Below are positions 1 through 6,106 of a stretch of DNA of 7,073 nucleotides, piece by piece. Each line of letters opens with the position of its first letter. Position 1 is the stretch's first letter. This DNA comes from Phycisphaerae bacterium. GTDB taxonomy: Bacteria; Planctomycetota; Phycisphaerae; UBA1845; Fen-1342. The translations under genes and the position numbers were made by a program. The notes below the pieces were generated by a model, which saw only the letters and a program-made list of their open reading frames with translations, was not told the DNA's origin and searched no databases. Location of the stretch: positions 1 through 7,073 of the forward strand of contig JAFGRR010000557.1 in the NCBI GenBank assembly GCA_016935035.1. The letters run 5' to 3'.

Positions 1-704
1 CAACGGCTGCGGCCGATCATCTCGTCACGGCGGGATGGCCCCGTGGCAACATCGTGCAGGTCGCGCCCGTGACGGGCGACGCTCTGGAATGCGTGGCGCC
101 AGAGGATGTACGGCGGCGTCTGGACGTACCAGACGACGCACCGCTGCTCGCGCTGGTGCCGCCCGTGCGGCGTGACACCGGCGGATTCCTTGCGGTTTGG
201 GCCACGTTGCTGCTGGCGCAGATTCGCCCGGACGCGCGACTCGTGGTTCTCGGCGCAGGGCGCGAAAGCGCCCGTATGCGCCGTTTGACCGTGGCATGCC
301 GGCACCCGCAGGTGTTGCGGATCATGGATGGCGGATGCACGGTCGCGGATCTGCTGGCGGCGACGGATGCGGCGCTCTTCCTGCCGGATGGGCGGGCGCC
401 CGTGGCCGGCCTGCTATGGGCGATGGCGGCGGGGCGACCGATCGTCGCCGCCGACACCCCCTTCGTTAGGCAGATGCTCCGCCATCAACATGATGCACTG
501 CTGTGTGCCACGCACGCGCCCAAGCCTGTCACCGCCGCCTTGCTCAAGCTCCTGGAGGACCCCGACGACGCGCGAGCCCTGGGCCGCGCGGCGTGCGAGT
601 CATATCGTCGAATCACGAATGAGTGCGAGGGGGTGGCCGGTTACGAGGGAATCCACGAGCGGCTTGTGACGCCCGTTGGGGCAGCGGCGTCTGTCACTGC
701 CTGA
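1..704 (+). CDS. GT-B (GT4-like) glycosyltransferase, C-terminal part; catalytic motif degenerate
   Basis: The reading frame (first full codon at 3) is open from the window edge to TGA at 702-704, giving 233 visible residues; the true start and the N-terminal acceptor domain lie outside. What remains looks like the C-terminal Rossmann domain of a GT4-type glycosyltransferase, which binds the nucleotide-sugar donor. Visible landmarks are a 'P-V-x-R-D-T-G-G' entry loop, the strand 'RPDARLVVLGAG' (about 225-270), 'DLLAATDAALFLPDG' (348-392), 'LLWAMAAGRPIVAADTP' (411-461), and a final helical tail 'LLEDPDDARALGRAA'. In the family the donor site normally carries an E-x7-E motif ending in 'EAMA'. 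Here the aligned positions are Arg (393-395) and Trp (417-419), and the loop Lys is also absent. The fold assignment is fairly safe; sugar-transfer activity is doubtful. Any role in polysaccharide or glycan synthesis is inference. It converges on the TPR gene with a 7-base gap. Confidence 0.8.
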   Translation, partial: TAAADHLVTAGWPRGNIVQVAPVTGDALECVAPEDVRRRLDVPDDAPLLALVPPVRRDTGGFLAVWATLLLAQIRPDARLVVLGAGRESARMRRLTVACRHPQVLRIMDGGCTVADLLAATDAALFLPDGRAPVAGLLWAMAAGRPIVAADTPFVRQMLRHQHDALLCATHAPKPVTAALLKLLEDPDDARALGRAACESYRRITNECEGVAGYEGIHERLVTPVGAAASVTA

Positions 705-717
705 GTGTCCGTTAGGC
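699..717. terminator. Possible bidirectional hairpin between convergent genes
   Basis: GCCTGA (699-704) can pair with TTAGGC (712-717) across a 7-base loop, giving a 6-bp stem with one G-T pair. The arms contain the stop codons of both converging genes. There is no T-tract on either side, so an intrinsic terminator is only a weak possibility. Nothing else in the 7-base gap could terminate transcription. Confidence 0.25.
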
Positions 718-1824
718 GCGGTCTGTGTCGTCGGTGGCGGGATTCGCCGATAGGGAACGCTCGACATCCGCGCGCAGCTCGTCGATCCACTCCTGCACCT
801 GGCTCGCATCGGCCCCAGTCGGTGCCGGCGAATCGCTCGAAGCAGGGAGGTCAGCTTTCTGCTCCGGAGCATTAGCTGGACGCGTGATTTTGCGGACCGG
901 GATCATTTTCTGCCCAACTGCATCGACGTGGCCGGCGTCCGTGTCGGGCCGGGCCGGAGGCTCCACGGTTGTTGCCGGCATCGGTTCGGCGGGGATCGCA
1001 ACGGTGTTCCGCACGGTTGATGGATCGGGCGGCACGGTGGCGACCGGAGGAGCGACATTGGCGGGGTCGGCTGGTTCCATGGCCGCGGCTACGGTCACGT
1101 TGCCACCGGTCTGTAGTGCCGCATCACGGGTCGCGGCTTGTTCAGCCGCCAGCTTGGCGATGGTGCGCAATTGCTGCCGGGCGGCTGTCAAGCCGGGTTC
1201 GAGCTTCAGGGCCTGATCGAGCGAGGTGGCGGCTTCGACATACGCGCCGGCCTCGGTCTGAATCACCGCGAGGTTGTAGTACGCATCGGCCTCGGAGCCT
1301 ACCACGTGGAAGTGGTCCCAGGCTTCGCTATAACGGCCGAGGCGGGCCAGGGCGACGGCGGCGTTCATATGGGCCCGAGCGAACTCGGGGTTGATCTCAA
1401 GCGCCTGTGAGTAGGCGTGCCAGGCATCCTCGTAACGCTCCTGGAGAAACAGGCTGAAGCCCAGGTTGTTATAGAGGTATGCCGCGTTGGGCTGCTGTTC
1501 GAGGGCCAGGCGGAACTGCTCGCTGGCATCGGCGTGATGCCCGAGCTTGTTCAGCGTGATTCCCAGCCGATTGCGGGCGGCGGTGAAATCCGGCACGGAC
1601 GCGAGCGCCTGCTCATAGCGCAGCCGGGCTTCTTCCAGGTTCCCCTGGCGTTCGAGCAGGTTTCCATGCGCGAAATACGTCGACGCATCGAGCCGGTGGT
1701 CGCCGTTCTCAAACTCGGCCCGTGGCAAGGCCCCGGGGTTACTGGTCTCCTGCGGCTGCTGGCAAGCCAGTGGGCTGAGCAGAAGAAGACTGACGATCGT
1801 CAGGCTGATTGGCGCGAATCGCAT
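712..1824 (-). CDS. TPR-repeat lipoprotein (TadD-like architecture)
   Basis: This encodes 370 residues from ATG at 1824-1822, preceded by GGAG at a 7-base spacing. An in-frame TTG at 1860 would add 12 residues but puts non-hydrophobic sequence ahead of the signal peptide, so ATG is preferred. Residues 1-20 form a lipoprotein-type signal peptide ending 'LLLLSPLAC'. Cys21 is the likely lipidated residue, although Pro at -3 is atypical of a lipobox. About five tetratricopeptide repeats follow (roughly 48-79, 82-113, 116-147, 150-177, 180-211) with typical Gly/Ala/Tyr and 'A-L-x-x-x-P' spacing. A Pro/Ala/Val-rich linker (about 240-340) then leads to a short amphipathic helix (342-358). TPR arrays are protein-interaction scaffolds. 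With the lipoprotein gene just upstream, it resembles the TadD-type accessory lipoprotein of Tad pili, but no Tad core genes are present, so it may be a general envelope scaffold. The TPR call is firm; the pilus link is inference. Confidence 0.88.
   Translation of the reverse strand: MRFAPISLTIVSLLLLSPLACQQPQETSNPGALPRAEFENGDHRLDASTYFAHGNLLERQGNLEEARLRYEQALASVPDFTAARNRLGITLNKLGHHADASEQFRLALEQQPNAAYLYNNLGFSLFLQERYEDAWHAYSQALEINPEFARAHMNAAVALARLGRYSEAWDHFHVVGSEADAYYNLAVIQTEAGAYVEAATSLDQALKLEPGLTAARQQLRTIAKLAAEQAATRDAALQTGGNVTVAAAMEPADPANVAPPVATVPPDPSTVRNTVAIPAEPMPATTVEPPARPDTDAGHVDAVGQKMIPVRKITRPANAPEQKADLPASSDSPAPTGADASQVQEWIDELRADVERSLSANPATDDTDRA
1790..1803. repeat. 14-bp perfect palindrome inside signal-peptide codons
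   Basis: CTGACGATCGTCAG is a perfect inverted repeat with no spacer. It lies within the first codons of the TPR lipoprotein, about 20 bases inside the start, where a repressor or RNA structure could affect initiation. It may equally be a chance product of the Leu/Thr/Ile/Val codons. No second copy was noticed nearby. Confidence 0.25.
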
Positions 1825-1831
1825 ACTCAGG

Positions 1832-1835
1832 CTCC
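1832..1835 (-). promoter_or_regulatory. Ribosome binding site fixing the TPR lipoprotein start
   Basis: The minus strand reads GGAG, then 7 bases, then ATG at 1824. It supports the ATG over the upstream TTG and places a separate translation start 48 bases after the preceding lipoprotein gene, as expected within an operon. Confidence 0.7.
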
Positions 1836-1872
1836 AACTCCAGAGAGATTGGCCCCACAAATGGGTGAACGC

Positions 1873-2355
1873 TTACGGCATCGAGCTGCTGCCAGCGGGT
1901 ACATAACTGCCTTCGTTCTGCTTGATCAGGATGGCCTCGCGAGCGTCCATGCCGGTACTGCCCGGCAGGTCGATCGTGACAACTTCGTTGGTGGTGTCGA
2001 CGCCGTTGGCCGCCAGGCAAGCGCGGATCGACTGCATGCGTTGGTCGCGCAACTGGCCGGGTTCGAGGTCGGTATTGAAGCGGACGGTTCCGCCGTAGGC
2101 ATCCAGCAGGTTGGCAAGGCGGATCACTCGTTGCTCGCCGGCCAGCGTCAGCATGGCCCGGTGTGGCACGAAGTGATAGTCGCCGACCGTCATGTCGGCC
2201 AGCAGGGCGCTCTCGGCCATGTAGTCAAGCGTCCCCCGCATATCCTGCGCGTTGGCGGGCTCGCAAGCGGTGGACTCGCATTCCTCCGTGGGACCGTTCG
2301 AGGCACACCCCAGGACGAACATGCAGATGGCTAAACCAACCAGCGTGCGACGCAT
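1873..2355 (-). CDS. Small lipoprotein with CpaD/OmpA-like domain
   Basis: This encodes 160 residues. The start ATG (2355-2353) is set by GGAGG 7 bases upstream; a longer in-frame version from 2391 would put charged residues ahead of the signal peptide. Residues 1-16 are a short signal peptide and 'VLGC' forms a lipobox with Cys17 as the likely lipidation site. A Cys/Glu-rich stretch follows (Cys26, Cys31). The domain at about 56-146 has a strand 'YHFVPHRAMLTLAG', a helix 'EQRVIRLANLLDAYG', a strand 'TVRFNTDL', a helix 'RDQRMQSIRACLAANGVD' and a strand 'VVTIDLPG'. This alternating pattern, with an R-x-x-x-I-R-x-x-L-x-x-x-G-V helix, recalls CpaD pilus-biogenesis lipoproteins and OmpA-like domains, but it lacks a clear peptidoglycan-binding signature. 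It is the first gene of a two-gene operon with the TPR lipoprotein. Lipoprotein status is well supported; the family is tentative. Confidence 0.75.
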   Translation of the reverse strand: MRRTLVGLAICMFVLGCASNGPTEECESTACEPANAQDMRGTLDYMAESALLADMTVGDYHFVPHRAMLTLAGEQRVIRLANLLDAYGGTVRFNTDLEPGQLRDQRMQSIRACLAANGVDTTNEVVTIDLPGSTGMDAREAILIKQNEGSYVPAGSSSMP

Positions 2356-2362
2356 TTGTTTT

Positions 2363-2367
2363 CCTCC
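2363..2367 (-). promoter_or_regulatory. Strong ribosome binding site of the small lipoprotein
   Basis: The minus strand reads GGAGG, then AAAACAA, then ATG at 2355. This near-consensus site with a 7-base A-rich spacer decides the start codon. It contrasts with the AsmA-like gene on the other side of the same intergenic region, which has no such site. Confidence 0.75.
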
Positions 2368-2548
2368 AGCGCTGGCGCGGGCCCGGCCCACGCGACTACT
2401 CTTCTCGGATCGGCAGGTTGACCCGGTCGGCTGAAACCACTCAGTCCGGGAAGCACGTCAATGGCGCCAGCGGGCCTACGGATTCGACGACCATGGGCCG
2501 CTGGTGTTGCGATTTGTCGGGCCACTGCGAGGCGCCCGCGTTTTAGGT

Positions 2549-2554
2549 TAGAAT
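2549..2554 (+). promoter_or_regulatory. -10-like element abutting the AsmA-like start (possible leaderless transcript)
   Basis: TAGAAT ends 7 bases before ATG at 2562, so initiation at the usual distance would begin at or next to the start codon. The sequence between, TCGGCCC, has no Shine-Dalgarno motif. Upstream, CTGCGA (2525-2530) sits 18 bases away as a weak -35 candidate. Both the promoter and the leaderless reading are inferred from one hexamer. Confidence 0.35.
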
Positions 2555-2561
2555 TCGGCCC

Positions 2562-4112
2562 ATGCGAAACCGGCGCTTCATCGCTCTCGCCAGCCTGGTT
2601 CTTGTGATGTACGGATCGCTGGCGGTCACTGGCGGGTACGCCATCTATTGGCGCAGCCCCGTTTACCGGGCGGCCTGCGCCAGGACCCTGAGCGAAGCAC
2701 TCGAACTGCCGGCGGACATCGGCCGCGTTATTCCGCGGTCCTGGCGAGCACAGGAATTCGACGACATCGTCATCTGGCTGCCGGATCGCGCCGGGCGGGC
2801 TTTTGATTGTGACCGCGCGATCGTGCGCTATACGGTCGACAGTCCGGACGACGACTACGAGATCGACATCATCGGCGGTACGTGCGAAATCTCGCCGCGA
2901 ACGTGGCTGCGGCGTGATTTTCGGCGATTGCTCGAATCGGGCGTGCGGCCCGGGTTCGGGCCCGATGGACCACAGCGCGTCACTTTTCGCGACATGCGTG
3001 TCCAGTTGGCCGGGGGCCGTTTCATGCTGGACATGCGTGACGCGGTCGGGAGCGTGCGTTTCGAGAATGAGCAGGTCGGTCACGCGCTGATATCGTGCGG
3101 GCGGTTCAACGACCACGCCGTGCCGACCCCGGTGCGGCTGACGGCGACGTTCTCGGCACAGCGTGAGGGCGTGCGGATCGATGAGATGGAGCTGGCGGTT
3201 CCGCCCTTGCCCCTGTCGATTCTGGGCCTGGATCGGATGCTGGGCACGAAGATCAATCGCGGCGAATTCGCCGGCCGGATGACGCACCAGGAGAGCGTGC
3301 GTGAACGCGTCACGGTCTTCAGCGGGCGCTGCACGGACCTGGAGCTGGGGGAACTGACCGCCGGTCTGTTTGCCCGACCGTGGGCCGGTCGCTGCGCGGA
3401 ACTCGAACTGCACGAATTGCGCGTCGTGAATGACCGGCCAACCAGGCTGCGTTTTCGCGGGCTGGTTACGGGCATCGAGCTGGATGACGTGTTCGGTGTA
3501 TGGAATGTGCCGACCGGCGGTGGGACCGCCAGCCTGCGCGTGCGGCAGGCCGACTTGTCGCCCGCCGGCATAGACCTGCTCATCGCTTCGGGCGAGTGCC
3601 GCGGCTTCTCGCTGGAGAAGTTCACCGACATGTTGGGCAATGGCCGCATGACTGGGGAGGTCGATGCCGTAATCGACGATCTGACGGTGAGCGACAACCA
3701 CCTGACGTCGTTCAGCGCGACGGTGGGCGTGGCGGAGGGGGCCGATCCACCGAACTGGATCAGCGGCGACCTGCTGGCTTACGCGGCACAACACCTGCTG
3801 GATTTTCAACTGCCGCGTACGTTGTCCAACGTGCTGCCGGAACGCGTTGAGTATTCGCGTTGCGGCGTGCATCTGGACGCGCGCGATGAGTTGCTATACG
3901 TGCTGGGAACGCACGGTGCGCGAAACCAGGACGTGCTCACACTGAAGCTCGGACGCTTTGAGTTTCCCATCGAGGAGCCCGGTGATCCGGTGAACCTGGG
4001 CTTCTGGCTGGATCTGTTGCGCGAACGCATCGACCGTGAGGTGCGGATGCGGCTGCCGATGCGCGGTGGCGATACGTCGGGCGCCGAGCGGCATGAGCCG
4101 GAAACGGAGTGA
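2562..4112 (+). CDS. Membrane-anchored AsmA-like protein
   Basis: This encodes 516 residues, ATG to TGA at 4110-4112. Residues 1-5 are basic (MRNRR) and 6-29 form an uncleaved-looking transmembrane anchor, so the rest is probably extracytoplasmic. The segment after it ('TLSEALELPADIGRVIP', about 42-58, then 'FDDIVIWLPDRAGRAFDCDRA') matches the opening of AsmA/YdbH-type proteins. A long β-rich body follows, with recurring short strands such as 'GEFAGRM', 'LRFRGLVTGIEL' and 'GRMTGEVDAVIDDLTVS' (361-377). Related families form envelope-spanning β-grooves implicated in lipid or outer-membrane protein traffic. A Gly-x-Cys motif recurs at residues 106-108, 255-257, 276-278 and 344-346. The C-terminus ends with a helix 'FWLDLLRERIDREV' and a polar tail. 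There is no SD before the ATG. The next gene, a histidine kinase, starts 3 bases after the stop. The family call is by pattern only; the substrate is unknown. Confidence 0.7.
   Translation: MRNRRFIALASLVLVMYGSLAVTGGYAIYWRSPVYRAACARTLSEALELPADIGRVIPRSWRAQEFDDIVIWLPDRAGRAFDCDRAIVRYTVDSPDDDYEIDIIGGTCEISPRTWLRRDFRRLLESGVRPGFGPDGPQRVTFRDMRVQLAGGRFMLDMRDAVGSVRFENEQVGHALISCGRFNDHAVPTPVRLTATFSAQREGVRIDEMELAVPPLPLSILGLDRMLGTKINRGEFAGRMTHQESVRERVTVFSGRCTDLELGELTAGLFARPWAGRCAELELHELRVVNDRPTRLRFRGLVTGIELDDVFGVWNVPTGGGTASLRVRQADLSPAGIDLLIASGECRGFSLEKFTDMLGNGRMTGEVDAVIDDLTVSDNHLTSFSATVGVAEGADPPNWISGDLLAYAAQHLLDFQLPRTLSNVLPERVEYSRCGVHLDARDELLYVLGTHGARNQDVLTLKLGRFEFPIEEPGDPVNLGFWLDLLRERIDREVRMRLPMRGGDTSGAERHEPETE
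4106..4109 (+). promoter_or_regulatory. Ribosome binding site for the histidine kinase inside the upstream gene
   Basis: GGAG lies in the last codons of the AsmA-like gene, 6 bases before GTG at 4116. It supports the GTG start, and its position across the stop codon suggests translational coupling of the two genes. Confidence 0.7.
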
Positions 4113-4115
4113 CCC

Positions 4116-6083
4116 GTGCGGCGGTGGGATCCAGAAGGTTACCTGCCCATCCTGGCCGTGGCGATCAGCATCGTTCTGACCGGCGTGACCGTTACCACTG
4201 TGCTGTACCAGGGGCGGACGCTTGAAGCGCGCGAACTCGAACTCGAACGCCGCGCTGCCAGCCGCATGATGGCGGAGCGTGAGCAGGCGTTCAGCGACGA
4301 TCTGGACGCCTGGTTCGGCGAGGTGTCCGCCGCCCGGCAGGTCGGTGTCAGCCGGCTTGACACGTGGGTGACCGGACAACGCTTCTGGTGGCTGCTGTGC
4401 GTTACCGAACGCGGCGGCGAGGCGGCGGCGTATCCGCTGACCCCCACCGAGGCACCATTCCCCTATCCCATGACGACATCTCTGGAAAGCGCGGAGACGG
4501 TCGAATTCACAGAGCACGATCCGGCGGAGGCGCTGCGCGAGTACGAGCGGCTGGCTGAGATGGAGACCGAGGCGTCACGTGCCCCGGCGTTGCTGGCAGC
4601 CGCGGCTAACCAACGCAAGCTGGGGGATTTTCAAGCCGCCGCACGCCACTATGTCCAAGCGGCCACGTTGATGGCGATGTCAAGTGGATCGTTGCGCGGC
4701 GTGTTCGGTGCGCGGCTGGCGGCCATCGACTGTCTGCTCGATGACTCGGATGCCGAAGGGGCGCGGCGCGAGTTGGCAGCTCTCCTGCAACAGACGGCGG
4801 CGGCGCACCCGGCGGCGCTGGGGCGGGCCGAGTTGGCGCTGGTGCAACGCCGGCTGGCAGCAGTGGATGACGGCGGGGCGGCAACCAGCCCACTGGCGGA
4901 CGCGCTCGCCAAGGCGATCGAGCGTGCACGCGTGCGCAGGCTGCTCGGTGAGATAATCGCCTCATTGGGGCGTATGAGACAGCCGGCCTCGCCCGAGCAA
5001 AGCAATGAGATCGGCTTTACCGTCATTGAGCATCCACTGGAAGATCCGCTTCTCGTGGCGACGCGCTATATCGCCGATGGTCGGCGGGCCGCGCTGGCGA
5101 CGCCACTCAAGAATGTAATCACACGCTATTGGCGGGGCGAGCAGGCGCCGGAACGCTGGCGGGTCGAGCCACGTTCGTCCGTGCGGCGCGACGAGACGTA
5201 TTACGAATTGCCGGCGTGTTTCGGGCGATTGGTCTTTCAGCCATCGGAGGCCCGACGCGCGGAATTGCGGACGGCGGCGCGTTGGCGCTTGGCTGTGCTC
5301 ATCACGGTGACTGGCGGAACGGCAGGGGCCTGGGGGGCGGTGATCTGGATGCTCTTCCGCGTCCTGGCGCGCCAGCGTGAGCTGGTGCAGTTGCAACGCC
5401 GCTTCGTCGCCGACGTCAGCCACGAACTGAAGACGCCGTTGGCCCTGATTCGGTTGCTGGCGGACACACTGATCGCGGGGCGCGTGCGAACCGAGGCGCG
5501 CGTTCGTGAATACCACCATACCATTTCGCGCGAAAGCGAACGTCTGACGATCCTGCTTGAGAACATACTGGACTTCAGCCGGATTGAGCTGGGCCGCAAG
5601 CAGTACGAGTTCACGGAATGTGACGTGGGCGACGTAGTGCAGCAGGCGTGGAAGCTCTTCTCGCCGCGTTTGGCGGAGGATGGGTTTACGACGGAGCTGT
5701 CAATCGCCGAGGATCTGCCAGCGATTCAGGCCGACCCGCAGGCCCTGGGGCAGGTGATGATAAACCTGCTGCAAAACGCGCATCGCTATGCCGGCGAGGA
5801 CCGCTTCATTCGCCTGTCTGTCTGGCGCCAGCGTGAGAACATCTGCATCTGCGTCGAGGACCGCGGGCTCGGCATGTCGCGCTCGATGATCCGGCGCATC
5901 GGCCGCAGCTTCGAGCGCGGCACCGACACCCGCGTCCGCCGCACGCGCGGCACCGGCCTGGGCCTGGCGATCGTGCGGCACATCGTGGCTGCCCACGAGG
6001 GTGACCTCGAAGTGCACTCCATCCCCGAGCACGGCAGCAAGTTCACGGTGCGTCTGCCGATCGGGTCTAAGGCAGCATCATGA
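4116..6083 (+). CDS. Sensor histidine kinase with TPR-like extracytoplasmic domain
   Basis: This encodes 655 residues from GTG, supported by GGAG 6 bases upstream. Transmembrane segment 1 spans about 9-31, followed by a charged helix (33-62). A large extracytoplasmic region (to about 390) includes helical TPR-like sequence ('EALREYERLAEMETEASRA', 'AAANQRKLGDFQAAARHYVQA', about 137-182). Transmembrane segment 2 spans about 392-414 and leads directly, without a recognisable HAMP domain, into HisKA. The phospho-acceptor is His436 in 'FVADVSHELKTPL'. The ATPase domain shows the N box 'NLLQNA' (Asn554), G1 'EDRGLGM' (Asp582), an F-box-like 'IGRSFERG' and G2 'RGTGLGLAIV' (611-620), so all catalytic motifs are intact. 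It should autophosphorylate and signal to a response regulator, but none lies in the window: downstream is a convergent gene, upstream the AsmA-like partner. The ligand is unknown; envelope stress or trafficking is inferred from the neighbour. Confidence 0.95.
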   Translation: MRRWDPEGYLPILAVAISIVLTGVTVTTVLYQGRTLEARELELERRAASRMMAEREQAFSDDLDAWFGEVSAARQVGVSRLDTWVTGQRFWWLLCVTERGGEAAAYPLTPTEAPFPYPMTTSLESAETVEFTEHDPAEALREYERLAEMETEASRAPALLAAAANQRKLGDFQAAARHYVQAATLMAMSSGSLRGVFGARLAAIDCLLDDSDAEGARRELAALLQQTAAAHPAALGRAELALVQRRLAAVDDGGAATSPLADALAKAIERARVRRLLGEIIASLGRMRQPASPEQSNEIGFTVIEHPLEDPLLVATRYIADGRRAALATPLKNVITRYWRGEQAPERWRVEPRSSVRRDETYYELPACFGRLVFQPSEARRAELRTAARWRLAVLITVTGGTAGAWGAVIWMLFRVLARQRELVQLQRRFVADVSHELKTPLALIRLLADTLIAGRVRTEARVREYHHTISRESERLTILLENILDFSRIELGRKQYEFTECDVGDVVQQAWKLFSPRLAEDGFTTELSIAEDLPAIQADPQALGQVMINLLQNAHRYAGEDRFIRLSVWRQRENICICVEDRGLGMSRSMIRRIGRSFERGTDTRVRRTRGTGLGLAIVRHIVAAHEGDLEVHSIPEHGSKFTVRLPIGSKAAS

Positions 6084-6106
6084 CGTGCCGCACGCTTGGA
6101 GTTTCA
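6084..6106. other. Convergent gap, weak hairpin only
   Basis: This 23-base gap separates the stops of the kinase and the dockerin-tailed gene. CGTG-CCG-CACG (6084-6094) could form a 4-bp stem with a 3-base loop. That is too short for confidence, and no T-run follows in either direction. Confidence 0.3.

Larger units (their letters stand above)
2356..2561. other. Divergent intergenic region
   Basis: This 206-base stretch separates the minus-strand lipoprotein operon from the plus-strand AsmA-like/kinase operon and must hold promoters for both. On the minus strand a TTGACG (2461-2456) resembles a -35 element, but the hexamer 17 bases downstream (GGTTTC) is a poor -10. GC-rich inverted sequence near 2374-2392 could fold in the minus-strand leader. 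On the plus strand the only -10-like element is TAGAAT close to the ATG. No ORF with coding character or RNA gene is evident. Confidence 0.5.

Noticed and set aside
1417..2334. Plus-strand open frame (305 codons) opposite the two lipoproteins
   Set aside because: It runs across the gap between two minus-strand genes that each have a signal peptide and SD. Its composition shows no recognisable motif and it has no credible start context.
2507..2542. TTGCGA or TTGTCG as -35 elements for the plus-strand operon
   Set aside because: Neither has a -10-like hexamer at 16-18 bases downstream; the intervening sequence is GC-rich (for example AGGCGC, CGCGTT).
3516..3530. GGCGGT-GGG-ACCGCC hairpin
   Set aside because: It is a 6-bp stem in the middle of the AsmA-like coding sequence with no T-run. 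GC-rich codons for Gly/Thr produce such stems by chance.
2331..3872. Long minus-strand open frame (513 codons) opposite the AsmA-like gene
   Set aside because: Its translation is rich in His, Gln, Arg and Pro with no domain pattern, typical of the complement of GC-rich coding sequence. The plus-strand gene has an anchor, a fold pattern and a coupled neighbour.
3894..4517. Minus-strand open frame opposite the junction of the AsmA-like gene and the kinase
   Set aside because: It overlaps two well-supported genes and the coupling site, and its composition looks like complementary-strand shadow.
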